64,000 nt of DNA, taken from assembly GCA_016714535.1 (NCBI GenBank), contig JADKDR010000009.1, forward strand, positions 155,145 through 219,144, written 5' to 3'. A program made the position numbers and the translations under genes. The stretch is from Bacteroidota bacterium. GTDB lineage: Bacteria; Bacteroidota; Bacteroidia; AKYH767-A; OLB10. The notes under the pieces were generated by a model. That model did no database searches and had not been told where the DNA came from. It worked only from the letters and a program-made list of their open reading frames with translations. Below, piece after piece: positions 8,946-18,399 of the stretch (the stretch's first letter is position 1; each line of letters begins with the position of its first letter).

Positions 8946-11462
8946 TCAAAACCTTCCAATTAAACGGAGATTAATTTGACGATTGGTTAGATAATTAGGA
9001 ATTGCATATTGTCTGCCAGTAACATCAGTAATCCAGAGATACGAAATGGTATTGTTTACTTGTAATAAATTAAATACCTCGAGGCTTACAGATAATGCAC
9101 TAATCCGGTTGGCTAGTTTAAGTCGGTAATTATGCGGCTCATCAGGGTCTATTAACACACGCGAAAATCCAATATCTACTCTTCTATAAAAGGGATATCG
9201 CAGGCGGTCGGTATAGCGATTGTTGCCCGGAGGGCCAAATGGCATTCCGCTACCAAATAATAAATTCAGGTACACTTTATATTTTGGAAACTTTGGAATA
9301 TAATCCGAAAACAAAATACTTGCTGTAACACGCTGATCGGTAGGGCGCGCAAGATTTCCAGGATTAATGCGGACGCTATCAGTAGCTACATTATCAAAGG
9401 TGTATCCGCGGATAATTTTTTCTCCAGAAGCATTGTAATAGTCATAGTAAAAATCATCAGCAATGTCTTCTATCGATTTCATATAATTAATGGTAAACCA
9501 GGATTCGGTTCCTTCAACAAATTCGCCATTCAACCTGAAATCGATACCATACGTATATCCTTTGCTTTGGTCATTTGGAAAATAGCGTAAACGCACATCT
9601 TCTGTTTTAAATGGAATTATGTTTGACAGACTTTTGTAATATGCTTCGGTAACAAATTTAAACTGACGGCCCTGCCACAAAAATGATTGCTCGGCCCCCG
9701 CCAATAACTGAAAGGACTTTTGTGCCCTGATATTCAAATTAAGATTACCCTGGTAATCTCGCATTTCACGATAAAAAGGTGGTTGGTAATAATACCCTGC
9801 AGCAAATTTCAACAGCAATCGCTTCTCATATTTTTTTGGGAAATAACTTAACGACACCCTTGGGCTTATTGCCGTTTGCTTGCTAATACTCCAATAATTG
9901 GCACGAATGCCATAATTGATTCGTAATAGTTGATTAGTATCGAGGTATGTACTTGCATCGGCATATCCCATTACACGATATGAACTAAGCGTATTGGCTG
10001 CACGCACTACATCGTTTAATAAGATTATCTCATCATTAGGATTGGGAATGGAATAGCCTGCGCTATCAATGTAATACCACTCGCGCAGTTGATCTGTAAT
10101 TTGTTCGGTTTGAAAACGCAAGCCACCAAAAAAAGTAGTACGGCTGCCTATGTAGCGCGTTTTAAGTTCGCTATTGTAAACTTTTGCCTTCAGCTTATTG
10201 CGTGCATGATTAAGAAAGGAGCCTATGCCGCGGTTAAAGGCTGAATCACCAAAATCGCTCGAGCCAAAATCATTTTCCAACTGATCTAGAAAGTACTGCC
10301 CGAGGATATCATAACTTTCGGTTTCGCGTGTTTCAAAATAGGAACCAATTAGTTTTATGTTTAACGAACTATCGAAACGATGTTCGTATATAAATGCACC
10401 TGTACCGTTTACAAACTTATTGCTTTCCTGCCCTTCGAAAAAAACCTTAAAGCGCAATGCTTCATTCACAGTACCAAAGTCTGTTTCGCGGTCGGTAGGT
10501 ATTACCCTGTAATTAGTTTCCGAAAAATTTCCCAGCAAGGTGATGGTGTTGCGCTGTGCGCTATCTAAATCGAATGTTAGTTTGGTTTGTACATCGCTCG
10601 CAGTAGGGCGATACTCCCCTTGCGTATCAAGCGATCGCAACAGGTATTGGTTGGTTTTGTGCCTTGCACCAAACAGGTAGGTAATACGTTTGTTCTTACT
10701 CAATCCTTCGAAATGAATACCACCTCCTAAAAAACTTGCATTAACGGAACCATGAAAAGCCCTCGGTTTTTTATACTTCACATCAAGTACGGATGATAGT
10801 TTATCACCATATCTTGCATTAAAACCTCCGGCACTAAAAGAAATATTTTCAGTAAGCTCTGGATTGATAAAAGATAATCCCTCTTGTTGACCGCTTCGCA
10901 CCAATAAAGGTCTGTAAATTTCTACCTCATCCACATAGATAAGGTTTTCGTCAAAGTTGCCTCCCCTAACATTGTACTGGCTACTTGTTTCGTTAGTGGT
11001 AAAAGCGCCACCACTCATTATCACCAATCGTTCTACTCCCCCACCCGGCCCGCTAATTTTGTCGGTAAGGCGCACATCTAGTGGTTTCATAAAATCATTG
11101 GCTTCCTTTTTTCCGGTTACATCCACCATTGCAATATTTCCCGAAAGCTGCTTTAGTCGTGGGTTGTACTCCTTCTTCATGCCGGACTTTAAATTTACAA
11201 ACAGCGTGTCACTCTTATAGCTGCCCAAAAAATAAACAATCGTTACCGGAGTATTAGCCGGTATCTTTATGGTATAATTCCCATACTGATCGGCAAATTC
11301 AGAATTGCCAGAACCTAGCTGAGCAACGGTAGCCGACAATGGTTGCAATTTTTCGTCAGTCACTTTACCGGTAATAATTGCGGTGCCATCCTGCGCCAAA
11401 ATGGTTGTAGCAGATATAAGCAGATAAACGAAACCAAAAATTAATTTGTTATGCAAGCGCAT
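8946..11462 (-). CDS. TonB-dependent receptor with carboxypeptidase-like N-terminus
   Basis: 838 residues. Signal peptide 1-23; a carboxypeptidase-like regulatory domain at about 27-110; a plug domain at about 125-240 (VMSGGAFTTNETSSQYNVRG, GGFNARYGDKLSSVLDV); the remainder is the 22-strand barrel, ending in Phe (INLRLIGRF) as outer-membrane proteins do. It should import a siderophore, metal complex or oligomer through the outer membrane with TonB energy; the substrate cannot be read from the sequence. The gene starts 21 bases after the small carboxypeptidase-regulatory-domain gene on the same strand, so they are probably co-transcribed. Confidence 0.92.
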   Translation of the reverse strand: MRLHNKLIFGFVYLLISATTILAQDGTAIITGKVTDEKLQPLSATVAQLGSGNSEFADQYGNYTIKIPANTPVTIVYFLGSYKSDTLFVNLKSGMKKEYNPRLKQLSGNIAMVDVTGKKEANDFMKPLDVRLTDKISGPGGGVERLVIMSGGAFTTNETSSQYNVRGGNFDENLIYVDEVEIYRPLLVRSGQQEGLSFINPELTENISFSAGGFNARYGDKLSSVLDVKYKKPRAFHGSVNASFLGGGIHFEGLSKNKRITYLFGARHKTNQYLLRSLDTQGEYRPTASDVQTKLTFDLDSAQRNTITLLGNFSETNYRVIPTDRETDFGTVNEALRFKVFFEGQESNKFVNGTGAFIYEHRFDSSLNIKLIGSYFETRETESYDILGQYFLDQLENDFGSSDFGDSAFNRGIGSFLNHARNKLKAKVYNSELKTRYIGSRTTFFGGLRFQTEQITDQLREWYYIDSAGYSIPNPNDEIILLNDVVRAANTLSSYRVMGYADASTYLDTNQLLRINYGIRANYWSISKQTAISPRVSLSYFPKKYEKRLLLKFAAGYYYQPPFYREMRDYQGNLNLNIRAQKSFQLLAGAEQSFLWQGRQFKFVTEAYYKSLSNIIPFKTEDVRLRYFPNDQSKGYTYGIDFRLNGEFVEGTESWFTINYMKSIEDIADDFYYDYYNASGEKIIRGYTFDNVATDSVRINPGNLARPTDQRVTASILFSDYIPKFPKYKVYLNLLFGSGMPFGPPGNNRYTDRLRYPFYRRVDIGFSRVLIDPDEPHNYRLKLANRISALSVSLEVFNLLQVNNTISYLWITDVTGRQYAIPNYLTNRQINLRLIGRF

Positions 11463-11483
11463 ATAAATGGTATAAGGTGGTAG

Positions 11484-12115
11484 TTATTTTTTCTTCCTTT
11501 TAAAAGCACCTTTTTTCCAGGCATCAATAAACTTAGCCCAGGCAATCGGATTCGTAATGCTATAGCTAGGATACAAGTTTGAGTTATACAATCGCGATTG
11601 CTGTTGTTCAACGGCATATTTAAAATTCAGACTTCCGTCTGGTGCAACAAACTGACTAAGCTCTTGCAGGGTTTCGATATCCATATTTCGGTTAGCGCGC
11701 GAAAGGTCGTTATCGTTAACTTGAAAGTCGACAAAGGCTTGCCTGAATGACTCTATGGTGGGCCATGGTGTTACCATGATGGTTGGTAAATTAACCGTAT
11801 CGCCAATCAACACCTGAATTAGCGAATATTTATCTTCGCTAAGTGTATCAGCAATAACGAAATCGGCCTGTCTAAATCCAAGGCAGGCAAAGTCAATGGT
11901 ATCGCCTTTGCGTGCAACAAAGGAGAAAAATCCATAAAATCGGAAACCGTACCGCTCGATCTTCCGCGTACCATAACTGTTGCAAAAGGTACTGGCTGCA
12001 AACTATCGCCCGTAACCACAACGCCTGTAAACTGCACCAAATGCTGATTTGTTTGCGCCAATACAGGTAGTATGCCCATAACTACCAGCACAATTAAAAT
12101 GTTTTTCTTTATCAT
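11484..12115 (-). CDS. Secreted carboxypeptidase-like regulatory-domain protein (one frameshift)
   Basis: About 211 residues after correction. The best start is the ATG at 12115, which gives a signal peptide (MIKKNILIVLVVMGILPVLAQ). A carboxypeptidase-like regulatory domain follows (FTGVVVTGDSLQPVPFATV). As sequenced, the frame breaks after GTVSDF at the A-run 11936-11939. One more base yields YGFFSFVARKGDTIDFAC, then DTLSEDKYSLIQVLIGDT and LPTIMVTPWPTIESF, the standard sequence of a widespread Bacteroidota family. The protein ends in a basic tail. It probably works in the periplasm or at the outer membrane with the downstream receptor; its exact role is unknown. Confidence 0.8.
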
Positions 12116-13001
12116 CCCAAAAATTTTCCCTGCAATGTTAAGCAAAATAAAGCAAGGTATAAAACTGATAAAACCCTGCAATATTGTGCAAGGATATGTG
12201 CTGATAGCATAACCCATAATTTTCGAAAATTTGAATGTGATCCCTGTTGTTTTTTACTGAGTATTCTATTCTCTCATTGTAAAACAATATCGAAAAATTC
12301 AAAATTGCGGCACAAACTAATAAGGCAGGTCAGTCTAATTTTTTTGCCGATATGGATGATATAGGGTATTTTTATGCTACAAAATTCGTTTCGCTTTTTT
12401 ACTTACGCTCTGTGCAAGGTTTCAAAATTGATACCCCTAACCGTTTATATATAACAATACAAGGATTGAGCACCCTTCATATTGCAAGGTTTAATTAAAC
12501 TGTAACAAGCCGCAAATTAAAAGTAGTGAATGGGAGTTTAGCAGCTAACGTTGACAATAATAACAGCCAAAGTGTAAAACTAAAAGGGAGTCTTTCTTAT
12601 AATGATTTGTTATTCACACAACATGCGATATACATTGCTAGTAATATAAATAGTATGTGTGCTCATAGAGTACTTCTGAAATTAGATAATAAATTGATAG
12701 TTGTTTTAGCAACATCTGACAACTACTTAAAACAATCACAAAATGTCAGCAGGCAAATTGTTTAATTTAATAGAATATTTCGATGGTATTGATTTGTCGT
12801 GTCCGTAACAAAAATCAATCACTGCTTTTATTTTCTATTTTGCTGTAAAAAGCAGATAATACTGAATGTTTGAATTTTTTTGCCAATGTTTGTGTCTCCT
12901 TTGGTCATTGTTTGTGCCTTCACAAACAATGCTCACTGTCTAATCCTCGTTTGTGGGGGCACAATCGAGGGCTTACACATTTCCCCCAGGGCAACCACCA
13001 A
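12116..13001. other. Intergenic stretch without a recognisable gene
   Basis: About 890 AT-rich bases between the divergently placed 12115 start and the 3' end of the DEAD-box gene. Reading frames here are short and resemble no family. The only structure I see is a pair of hairpins at 12906-12970. Confidence 0.6.
12906..12970. repeat. Two related 26-nt hairpins in tandem
   Basis: Hairpin 1 (12906-12931) has 11-base arms CATTGTTTGTG / CACAAACAATG around CCTT, a perfect match. Hairpin 2 (12945-12970) has arms CCTCGTTTGTG / CACAATCGAGG around GGGG, with 10 of 11 pairs. Both share the TTTGTG-CACAA core and lie 13 bases apart, just downstream of the helicase gene. Neither has a T-tract, so a simple intrinsic terminator is doubtful. 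Confidence 0.55.
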
Positions 13002-14228
13002 TTACCGCGCCCTCCTCGATTGTGGCTTGCGGAAACTTTTGTTGCGGCCAGTAAAAGTTTTTGGCCTTCTTATTAATGGTTCATAAGCCAGGGCATCTCC
13101 AAATTGTTGTGGCATGGGCAATTTTGTAACCTCGTAGCCTATAAGGTTTTCTATGCGCAAAAATTTACCCTGATCCATTTCGCTGATAAAAGTAATGGCC
13201 TCTCCTTTCGAAGCTGCGCGGGCTGTACGTCCTATGCGGTGTATATAATCTTCGGCATCGCCAGGCACATCGTAATTTATTACCAGCGATATATCTTCAA
13301 TATCAATTCCACGCGAAAGAATATCGGTAGCTACAAGTATTTGTACATTGCGACTACGAAAATCATTCAACGCTTTTTCACGTTCATTCTGCATCAAATC
13401 CGAGTGTATTGCCTTAACATTCAACCCACCCTTTATTAAGTCGCGCTCAAGGTCTTTCACTTTTATTTTTGCTGAAAGAAAAATCAACACACTTCTATAC
13501 ACATCGTCTTTACCTTTTAATAAAAACTTTGTTAACTCGTTTTTTTGCTTTTCAAAAAGTACATAAGCAGATTGTGTAACACCTTCGGCAGGCTTAGATA
13601 GCGAGATATTTAACTGCTCGGGATGATGCAATAATTTTACTGCAAGGGAGCGAATCTTAGGTGGCATCGTTGCCGAAAACATAAGCGTTTGCCTCTGCTT
13701 TGGAAGAAAAGTAGATATTTTCATAATATCATCCACAAAACCCATATCGAGCATACGGTCGGCTTCGTCAAGAATTAAATGTTGCAAGTGTTGTAGCTTT
13801 ACGTAACCCAAATTTAAATGTGCCATCAAACGGCCTGGAGTAGCAATAATAATATTTGCACCTTGACTTAGCGCACGCCTTTCGGTTTCGAATGCTGTAC
13901 CATCGTTGCCTCCATATATTGCCATACTACTTGTACCTGTAAAATACGAAAAACCCTGCAAGGCTTGGTCTATTTGTATGGCAAGTTCGCGAGTGGGCAC
14001 AATTATAAGTGTATTGGTAACATTACTTGGTTCGAGCGAAAGTTTATGCAATATGGGCAACAGGAATGCAGCAGTTTTTCCCGTGCCTGTTTGTGCACAT
14101 GCTATTAAATCTTTACCGTCTAGTATTAATGGTATCGCCTGTGATTGTATTGGTGTTGCATTTTCAAATCCCATGGTATCTAATCCATCCTGCAAGTGAT
14201 AATCAAAATTAAAATCTACGAATTTCAA
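13002..14228 (-). CDS. DEAD-box RNA helicase, RhlE-like
   Basis: 408 residues with the full DEAD-box set in order: Q motif (GFENATPIQSQ, about 20-30), motif I AQTGTGKT (45-52), PTRELA, TPGR, motif II DEAD, motif III SAT, and motif VI HRIGRTARA. The tail is short and basic (RNKSFRKPQSRRAR), as in RhlE-type proteins that bind RNA non-specifically. It should unwind short RNA duplexes using ATP, in ribosome assembly or RNA decay. It stands alone on the minus strand. Confidence 0.95.
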   Translation of the reverse strand: MKFVDFNFDYHLQDGLDTMGFENATPIQSQAIPLILDGKDLIACAQTGTGKTAAFLLPILHKLSLEPSNVTNTLIIVPTRELAIQIDQALQGFSYFTGTSSMAIYGGNDGTAFETERRALSQGANIIIATPGRLMAHLNLGYVKLQHLQHLILDEADRMLDMGFVDDIMKISTFLPKQRQTLMFSATMPPKIRSLAVKLLHHPEQLNISLSKPAEGVTQSAYVLFEKQKNELTKFLLKGKDDVYRSVLIFLSAKIKVKDLERDLIKGGLNVKAIHSDLMQNEREKALNDFRSRNVQILVATDILSRGIDIEDISLVINYDVPGDAEDYIHRIGRTARAASKGEAITFISEMDQGKFLRIENLIGYEVTKLPMPQQFGDALAYEPLIRRPKTFTGRNKSFRKPQSRRAR

Positions 14229-14426
14229 ACTGTTTTTTTTTACGAAGATATAAAATGTTTTGGAACGAATGATTTCGATAGGATTGAAAGCTATCTATCA
14301 ACATTGTTAATTGAAACATTTCGTTCTCAAGCTTATTCATGCTACAACTGTTTAAAGAAATAAATTTACTAAAATGTTTTATGAACCTGACATAAAATAT
14401 GGATGCCTGTAGCACAAATGTCTCCC

Positions 14427-15020
14427 TTACAGTTGCCAAAGGAAAACAGACAAATCACTCAATGGCGCATTAGATTTCGCGTTTTTTTCGATAGATGAGG
14501 GCTTACAACTTTTTGAATATGCGCCTACAAGTGCAAATGTTTTGTAGCAAATGATCTGCGTAAAATACAAGTGCCCGGCAACAGGGTTATATGGATTATA
14601 GACCACAATGTAAACACCACCAATGTATGTATTGCCAAATGCAAGTTTTGCTATTTCGCTCGCATACTGGGCCATGCAATCATAAGGGCAGGCACCGCGG
14701 TAATCGAGGCCTGTTTCTAAATCGCGCTTGTGATGAGTGATGAAGTATTTTTTTTGTGGGCGTTGCACATACTCGCACATTATTTTGCCATATGTGAAGC
14801 AGTCGAATAAACCGTTAATCTTTAATTGCAACCCACCATTTGTAACGTTAGGTGTATACGTTATTCACGTGTTGCCAAGGTGGTCATAAACACATTAGGC
14901 ATTTTCGTTATTACTAAGAGTGGTGTAAACAGTATACGGTTCATAAAATGGGTCGTTGGTGCCTGTGCAGTTGTATGAAGATAAGAGGTTATCTTCGCGC
15001 ATCATTTGGTCTACAACTTT
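14427..15020 (-). pseudogene. Relic of an RHS-repeat core protein
   Basis: Read on the minus strand from about 15020, the DNA encodes recognisable RHS C-terminal core pieces: YDHLGNTR, then LKINGLFD-x-FTYGKI, then THHKRDLETGLDYRGA-x-x-YD. These are hallmarks of the RHS-repeat-associated core domain in Bacteroidota. The frame has two in-frame stops before 14831, and the sequence after DYRGA no longer matches the family. No upstream RHS gene exists in the window. I read it as a decayed fragment of a polymorphic-toxin or RHS gene. The 134-codon open part at 14427-14831 may survive by chance. Confidence 0.7.
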
Positions 15021-15883
15021 AATATAACTTTAATTGTAAATCAATTTTCATTTTTCAAGAATAGGAAAAAATAAATTATACACGGTTTATGTCAAATGTT
15101 GAAATGAGACAATTGAAAAAACAAGCTTACTATTTTAAAGTTGATTATTTTTCTGCAAAATGTAATCGGCATTTAGTGCATAGAGCTTTTATTGTCGTAC
15201 AACTTTTACGAGCCACAAGCGAAGATGCTTGCCTGAGAGAGGACATTTCGATTTCAGTCTTGTTTTCTGGAACAAAAATTATACTTTCACGCGCATTCAC
15301 TATTTCTAGCTCGAAATTATGTACACCATTTTAAAAAATATAATGGTATTATATCAATGGCTGTGTTTGGTAAAATTGTGAATGTCTGTAAATTTTAAAC
15401 CGAATTATTTTTACTTATTATTTTTACTTATGCAGTTTGCCAATACACATCTGATTGTTGCAGTTACTTGTAACTTAATCATATGTTGGGGATTTGGAAT
15501 AATACGATTGACCCACAGCAAGAAGCCTATATGGAGCACAGAGGCACAAAGAGGCGCTGTGTGGCATACACTTGGCGCATAGAGAATACCGCAATTAATA
15601 CAACAAGAGTGCAGCTTGTATTTGGCAAAGTTAGGAATACGATTGGCACTAGGATGCACAAAGAACCGATGGTTCAACTAGTTATAGTAATGTGCATTGG
15701 ATGCCTTTTGACAACATTTTTATAGAAATTATTTCCTTCTAACATAATGATATTAAAAAAAATAATGGCTACTACCCTTTATGTTAAAGAACAACTAAAA
15801 TCAAAAAGTCTATTAAATACAGAATATTATCATTTTCGCTGCTTACTTTTGCCTTCGTAATAAAAATTAAAGAGAAACAAAAA
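15021..15883. other. Intergenic stretch without a recognisable gene
   Basis: About 860 bases between the RHS relic and the sigma-54 regulator. Short frames here have no family-like sequence, and I see no tRNA-like or strong hairpin structure. It may hold further eroded RHS sequence, but I cannot recognise any. Confidence 0.5.
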
Positions 15884-17104
15884 TTGAATATAGCATTACA
15901 AGATATTAAAAACAGGTTTGGCATTATAGGCAACTCAGCTGCACTTGAATATGCCATAGATACCGCCCGACAGGTTGCTCCCACCGAAATAAGTATTTTA
16001 ATAACCGGTGAAAGTGGAGTGGGCAAAGAAGTTTTTCCACAGATAATACATAACCTAAGTCCGCGTAAGCATGGCCCATACATAGCGGTTAATTGTGGAG
16101 CAATACCCGAAGGCACCATCGATTCTGAATTATTTGGGCATGAAAAAGGTTCGTTTACGGGGGCACATGAGTCTCGCAAAGGCTATTTTGAAGTAGCAAA
16201 TGGAGGCACCATCTTCCTTGATGAGGTGGGAGATCTGCCACTTGGCACCCAAGTGCGGCTGCTTCGGGTGCTTGAAACCGGTGAGTTTATAAAAGTAGGT
16301 TCTTCAAAGGTAGTTAAAACCAATGTACGTGTGGTAGCAGCTACTAATGTAAATATGATGGAAGCGATGGGCAAAGGACGTTTCCGCGAAGACTTGTATT
16401 ATCGGCTATGCACCATACCGATTTTTGTGCCATCGTTGAAACAACGCAAAGAAGATATTGCCTTGCTTTTCAGAAAATTTGCTGCAGATTTTAGCGAAAA
16501 ATACCGCATGCCTGCGCTTAGCCTTAGTGACGAAGGATATTCGCTTCTGATGAACTACGATTGGCCGGGTAACATCCGACAATTAAAAAACATGACCGAG
16601 CAAATATCAATTCTCGAAAAGGATAAAAATATTACAGGCGAAACGTTGTTACGCTATTTACCCAAGGATCGCATTTCAAACTTGCCCATGCTTTTGCGTG
16701 ATGAAAAATCTTCAGGAGATTTTTCCAATGAACGTGAACTTATTTATAAAATACTTTTTGATATGCGTAAGGAAATAAATGAGTTGAAGCGTATAGTATT
16801 TGAAAATGGTGCTGGACCGGATAGTCAGCAAGAAAATGATTTATTGCCGACACGCTTACAACCTATTCGCGAATTTACTCATGATTTAGCCAGCAACGAT
16901 GGGTTTACCATACACAATTCTGGCGACAGAGTAACACCACATGTAGAAGTTCAAGAGTCATTATCAATTATGGATAAAGAAAAAGAACTCATAATAAAAG
17001 CATTGCAAAAGCATCGTAATCGCAGGAAAAATGCAGCTCGCGAATTGGGTATAAGTGAACGCACCTTATATCGCAAGATAAATGAGTATAACATCAAATC
17101 TTAG
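15884..17104 (+). CDS. Sigma-54 interaction-domain transcriptional regulator
   Basis: 406 residues beginning at a TTG (15884); related Bacteroidota proteins start at this point (x-IKNRFGIIGNS) and no ATG is available. There is no receiver domain: the AAA+ domain starts almost at once, with Walker A GESGVGKE (42-49), the sigma-54 loop GSFTGA (89-94, Ser for the usual Ala), Walker B GTIFLDEVGDL (109-119) and an arginine-finger region (RFREDLYYRL). A linker leads to a Fis-type helix-turn-helix at about 370-402 (NRRKNAARELGISERTLYRK). It should activate sigma-54 promoters. With no sensory domain, control must be by abundance or a partner. Confidence 0.92.
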   Translation: MNIALQDIKNRFGIIGNSAALEYAIDTARQVAPTEISILITGESGVGKEVFPQIIHNLSPRKHGPYIAVNCGAIPEGTIDSELFGHEKGSFTGAHESRKGYFEVANGGTIFLDEVGDLPLGTQVRLLRVLETGEFIKVGSSKVVKTNVRVVAATNVNMMEAMGKGRFREDLYYRLCTIPIFVPSLKQRKEDIALLFRKFAADFSEKYRMPALSLSDEGYSLLMNYDWPGNIRQLKNMTEQISILEKDKNITGETLLRYLPKDRISNLPMLLRDEKSSGDFSNERELIYKILFDMRKEINELKRIVFENGAGPDSQQENDLLPTRLQPIREFTHDLASNDGFTIHNSGDRVTPHVEVQESLSIMDKEKELIIKALQKHRNRRKNAARELGISERTLYRKINEYNIKS

Positions 17105-17216
17105 TGCACTGCTGCTTTACGAATAAACTAAATTTTAGGTTGTTACAAAAAATGGACTTAGCTTTCGATTGATGTTCAACATTGTGAATTATTAGCATGT
17201 TCTATCATTATTTTAT

Positions 17217-17807
17217 ATGGCTTCCACTATAACTAAGAAACAGATTTCGCTCATAGATACGTTGAAATATGAGTCGCTACGCGAGCATTTGCAAACAGGC
17301 GACTTGGTTTTTTGTTCGGGCAATTATCAATTCAGCAAAGCGATACAATACTTTACAAAATCTGTTTGGAGTCATGTGGGAGTAATTTACAAAGACGAAA
17401 ATCTTGGTCGCATGCTAGTACTTGAAAGTGAAGCCGGCATTGGAGTCAGGCTTTGTCCCTTATCAAAGTACTTAAAAGATTATCATGGCAAAAACAAGCC
17501 CTATAAAGGTTTTGTGGTGATAGCACGCGTTGATCCTGCTGTAAATAGTGACAGGGTAAAAAAAATTATCAGCTATGGTCTGGATGAGTTAACCAAGCCT
17601 TATGATAATTGGGAGATAATTAGAATCATGATTCGTATCCTTTTTAAAATTACACGCAAAACCAAAGACCGCAAATACATTTGTAGCGAACTTATTGATG
17701 AATGCTACAAACAAGCAGGGGTTAAATTCCGATTACTCAATGAATTTATAAGTCCTGATGATATATGGAATGACGATAAAGTGGTAAAACTAGGACGAGT
17801 GTTGTGA
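17217..17807 (+). CDS. YiiX/YebB-like permuted NlpC/P60 cysteine hydrolase
   Basis: 196 residues, no signal peptide. The family pattern is present: LQTGDLVFCSG near the N-terminus, the catalytic His in SVWSHVGVIY (His53), and the nucleophilic Cys in YICSELIDECY (Cys156). The His-before-Cys order is the circularly permuted arrangement of YiiX-type members of the NlpC/P60 superfamily. These enzymes are thought to cut amide or ester bonds in peptidoglycan peptides or lipids; the substrate here is unknown. It is monocistronic on the plus strand. Confidence 0.82.
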   Translation: MASTITKKQISLIDTLKYESLREHLQTGDLVFCSGNYQFSKAIQYFTKSVWSHVGVIYKDENLGRMLVLESEAGIGVRLCPLSKYLKDYHGKNKPYKGFVVIARVDPAVNSDRVKKIISYGLDELTKPYDNWEIIRIMIRILFKITRKTKDRKYICSELIDECYKQAGVKFRLLNEFISPDDIWNDDKVVKLGRVL

Positions 17808-17979
17808 TTCCATTTTGATTGCAACAGTCTTTTGTTTACCCGATGAATGGTTTAATGCGGATTAGCTTAATCGAAAATCACTTCTCAAACCTGAATTATT
17901 AATAATATGTTTTCGCACTCAATACAATTTATTTCCTCATTCATAATTATTAACTTCGCACTTCAATAAAAAAAATCAC

Positions 17980-18399
17980 ATGATAAAATTTTTAAGCTTA
18001 AGTCTTTTTCTTATGCTTACGTATGCGCTCTCTTTTTCGCAAACCTATACGGATAAGGAAATGCGCAGCAAACCGTTATGGATAGAAATGATGAATGATA
18101 CAAATGCCAACTTTTACGAAACCGTAAAAGCATTCGACCAATATTGGGAAAAACGAGAACACCCAATTGAAGAAGAGGAACTAATTGGCGAAAAGAAAAA
18201 AAGCGAACGCCAGTCCAAAATTGCAAGACTATTTGCACGAAATCGCAGGCTCAATGATTCGCAACATTTAGCTTTCGAGTACAAAAAGTTTGGTTGGTGG
18301 CGCATTAATAATGATGGCTGGGCAAAACCTGATGGAACGTTATATACTCCAGAAGAACGAAAAGTAATGTTTCAAAAAGAAAGGGGGGCTGCTAAATGA
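17980..18399 (+). CDS. Small secreted protein of unknown function
   Basis: 139 residues with a signal peptide (about 1-20, ending LSFSQ). The mature part is charged and helical, with a highly acidic and basic middle (EHPIEEEELIGEKKKSE) and a Trp-rich segment (KFGWWRINNDGWAKPDGT). I do not recognise a named domain. Its stop overlaps the start of the T9SS beta-propeller gene by 4 bases (ATGA), which indicates translational coupling and a shared process at the cell surface. Small proteins of this type often precede sortilin-like exoproteins in Bacteroidota. Confidence 0.7.
   Translation: MIKFLSLSLFLMLTYALSFSQTYTDKEMRSKPLWIEMMNDTNANFYETVKAFDQYWEKREHPIEEEELIGEKKKSERQSKIARLFARNRRLNDSQHLAFEYKKFGWWRINNDGWAKPDGTLYTPEERKVMFQKERGAAK

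Noticed and set aside
12526..12765. 79-codon plus-strand frame in the gene-free stretch
   Set aside because: Low-complexity composition, no promoter, signal peptide or family resemblance.
15382..15725. Overlapping frames of 66-88 codons
   Set aside because: Frames on both strands overlap each other and read as random sequence; no support for a gene.
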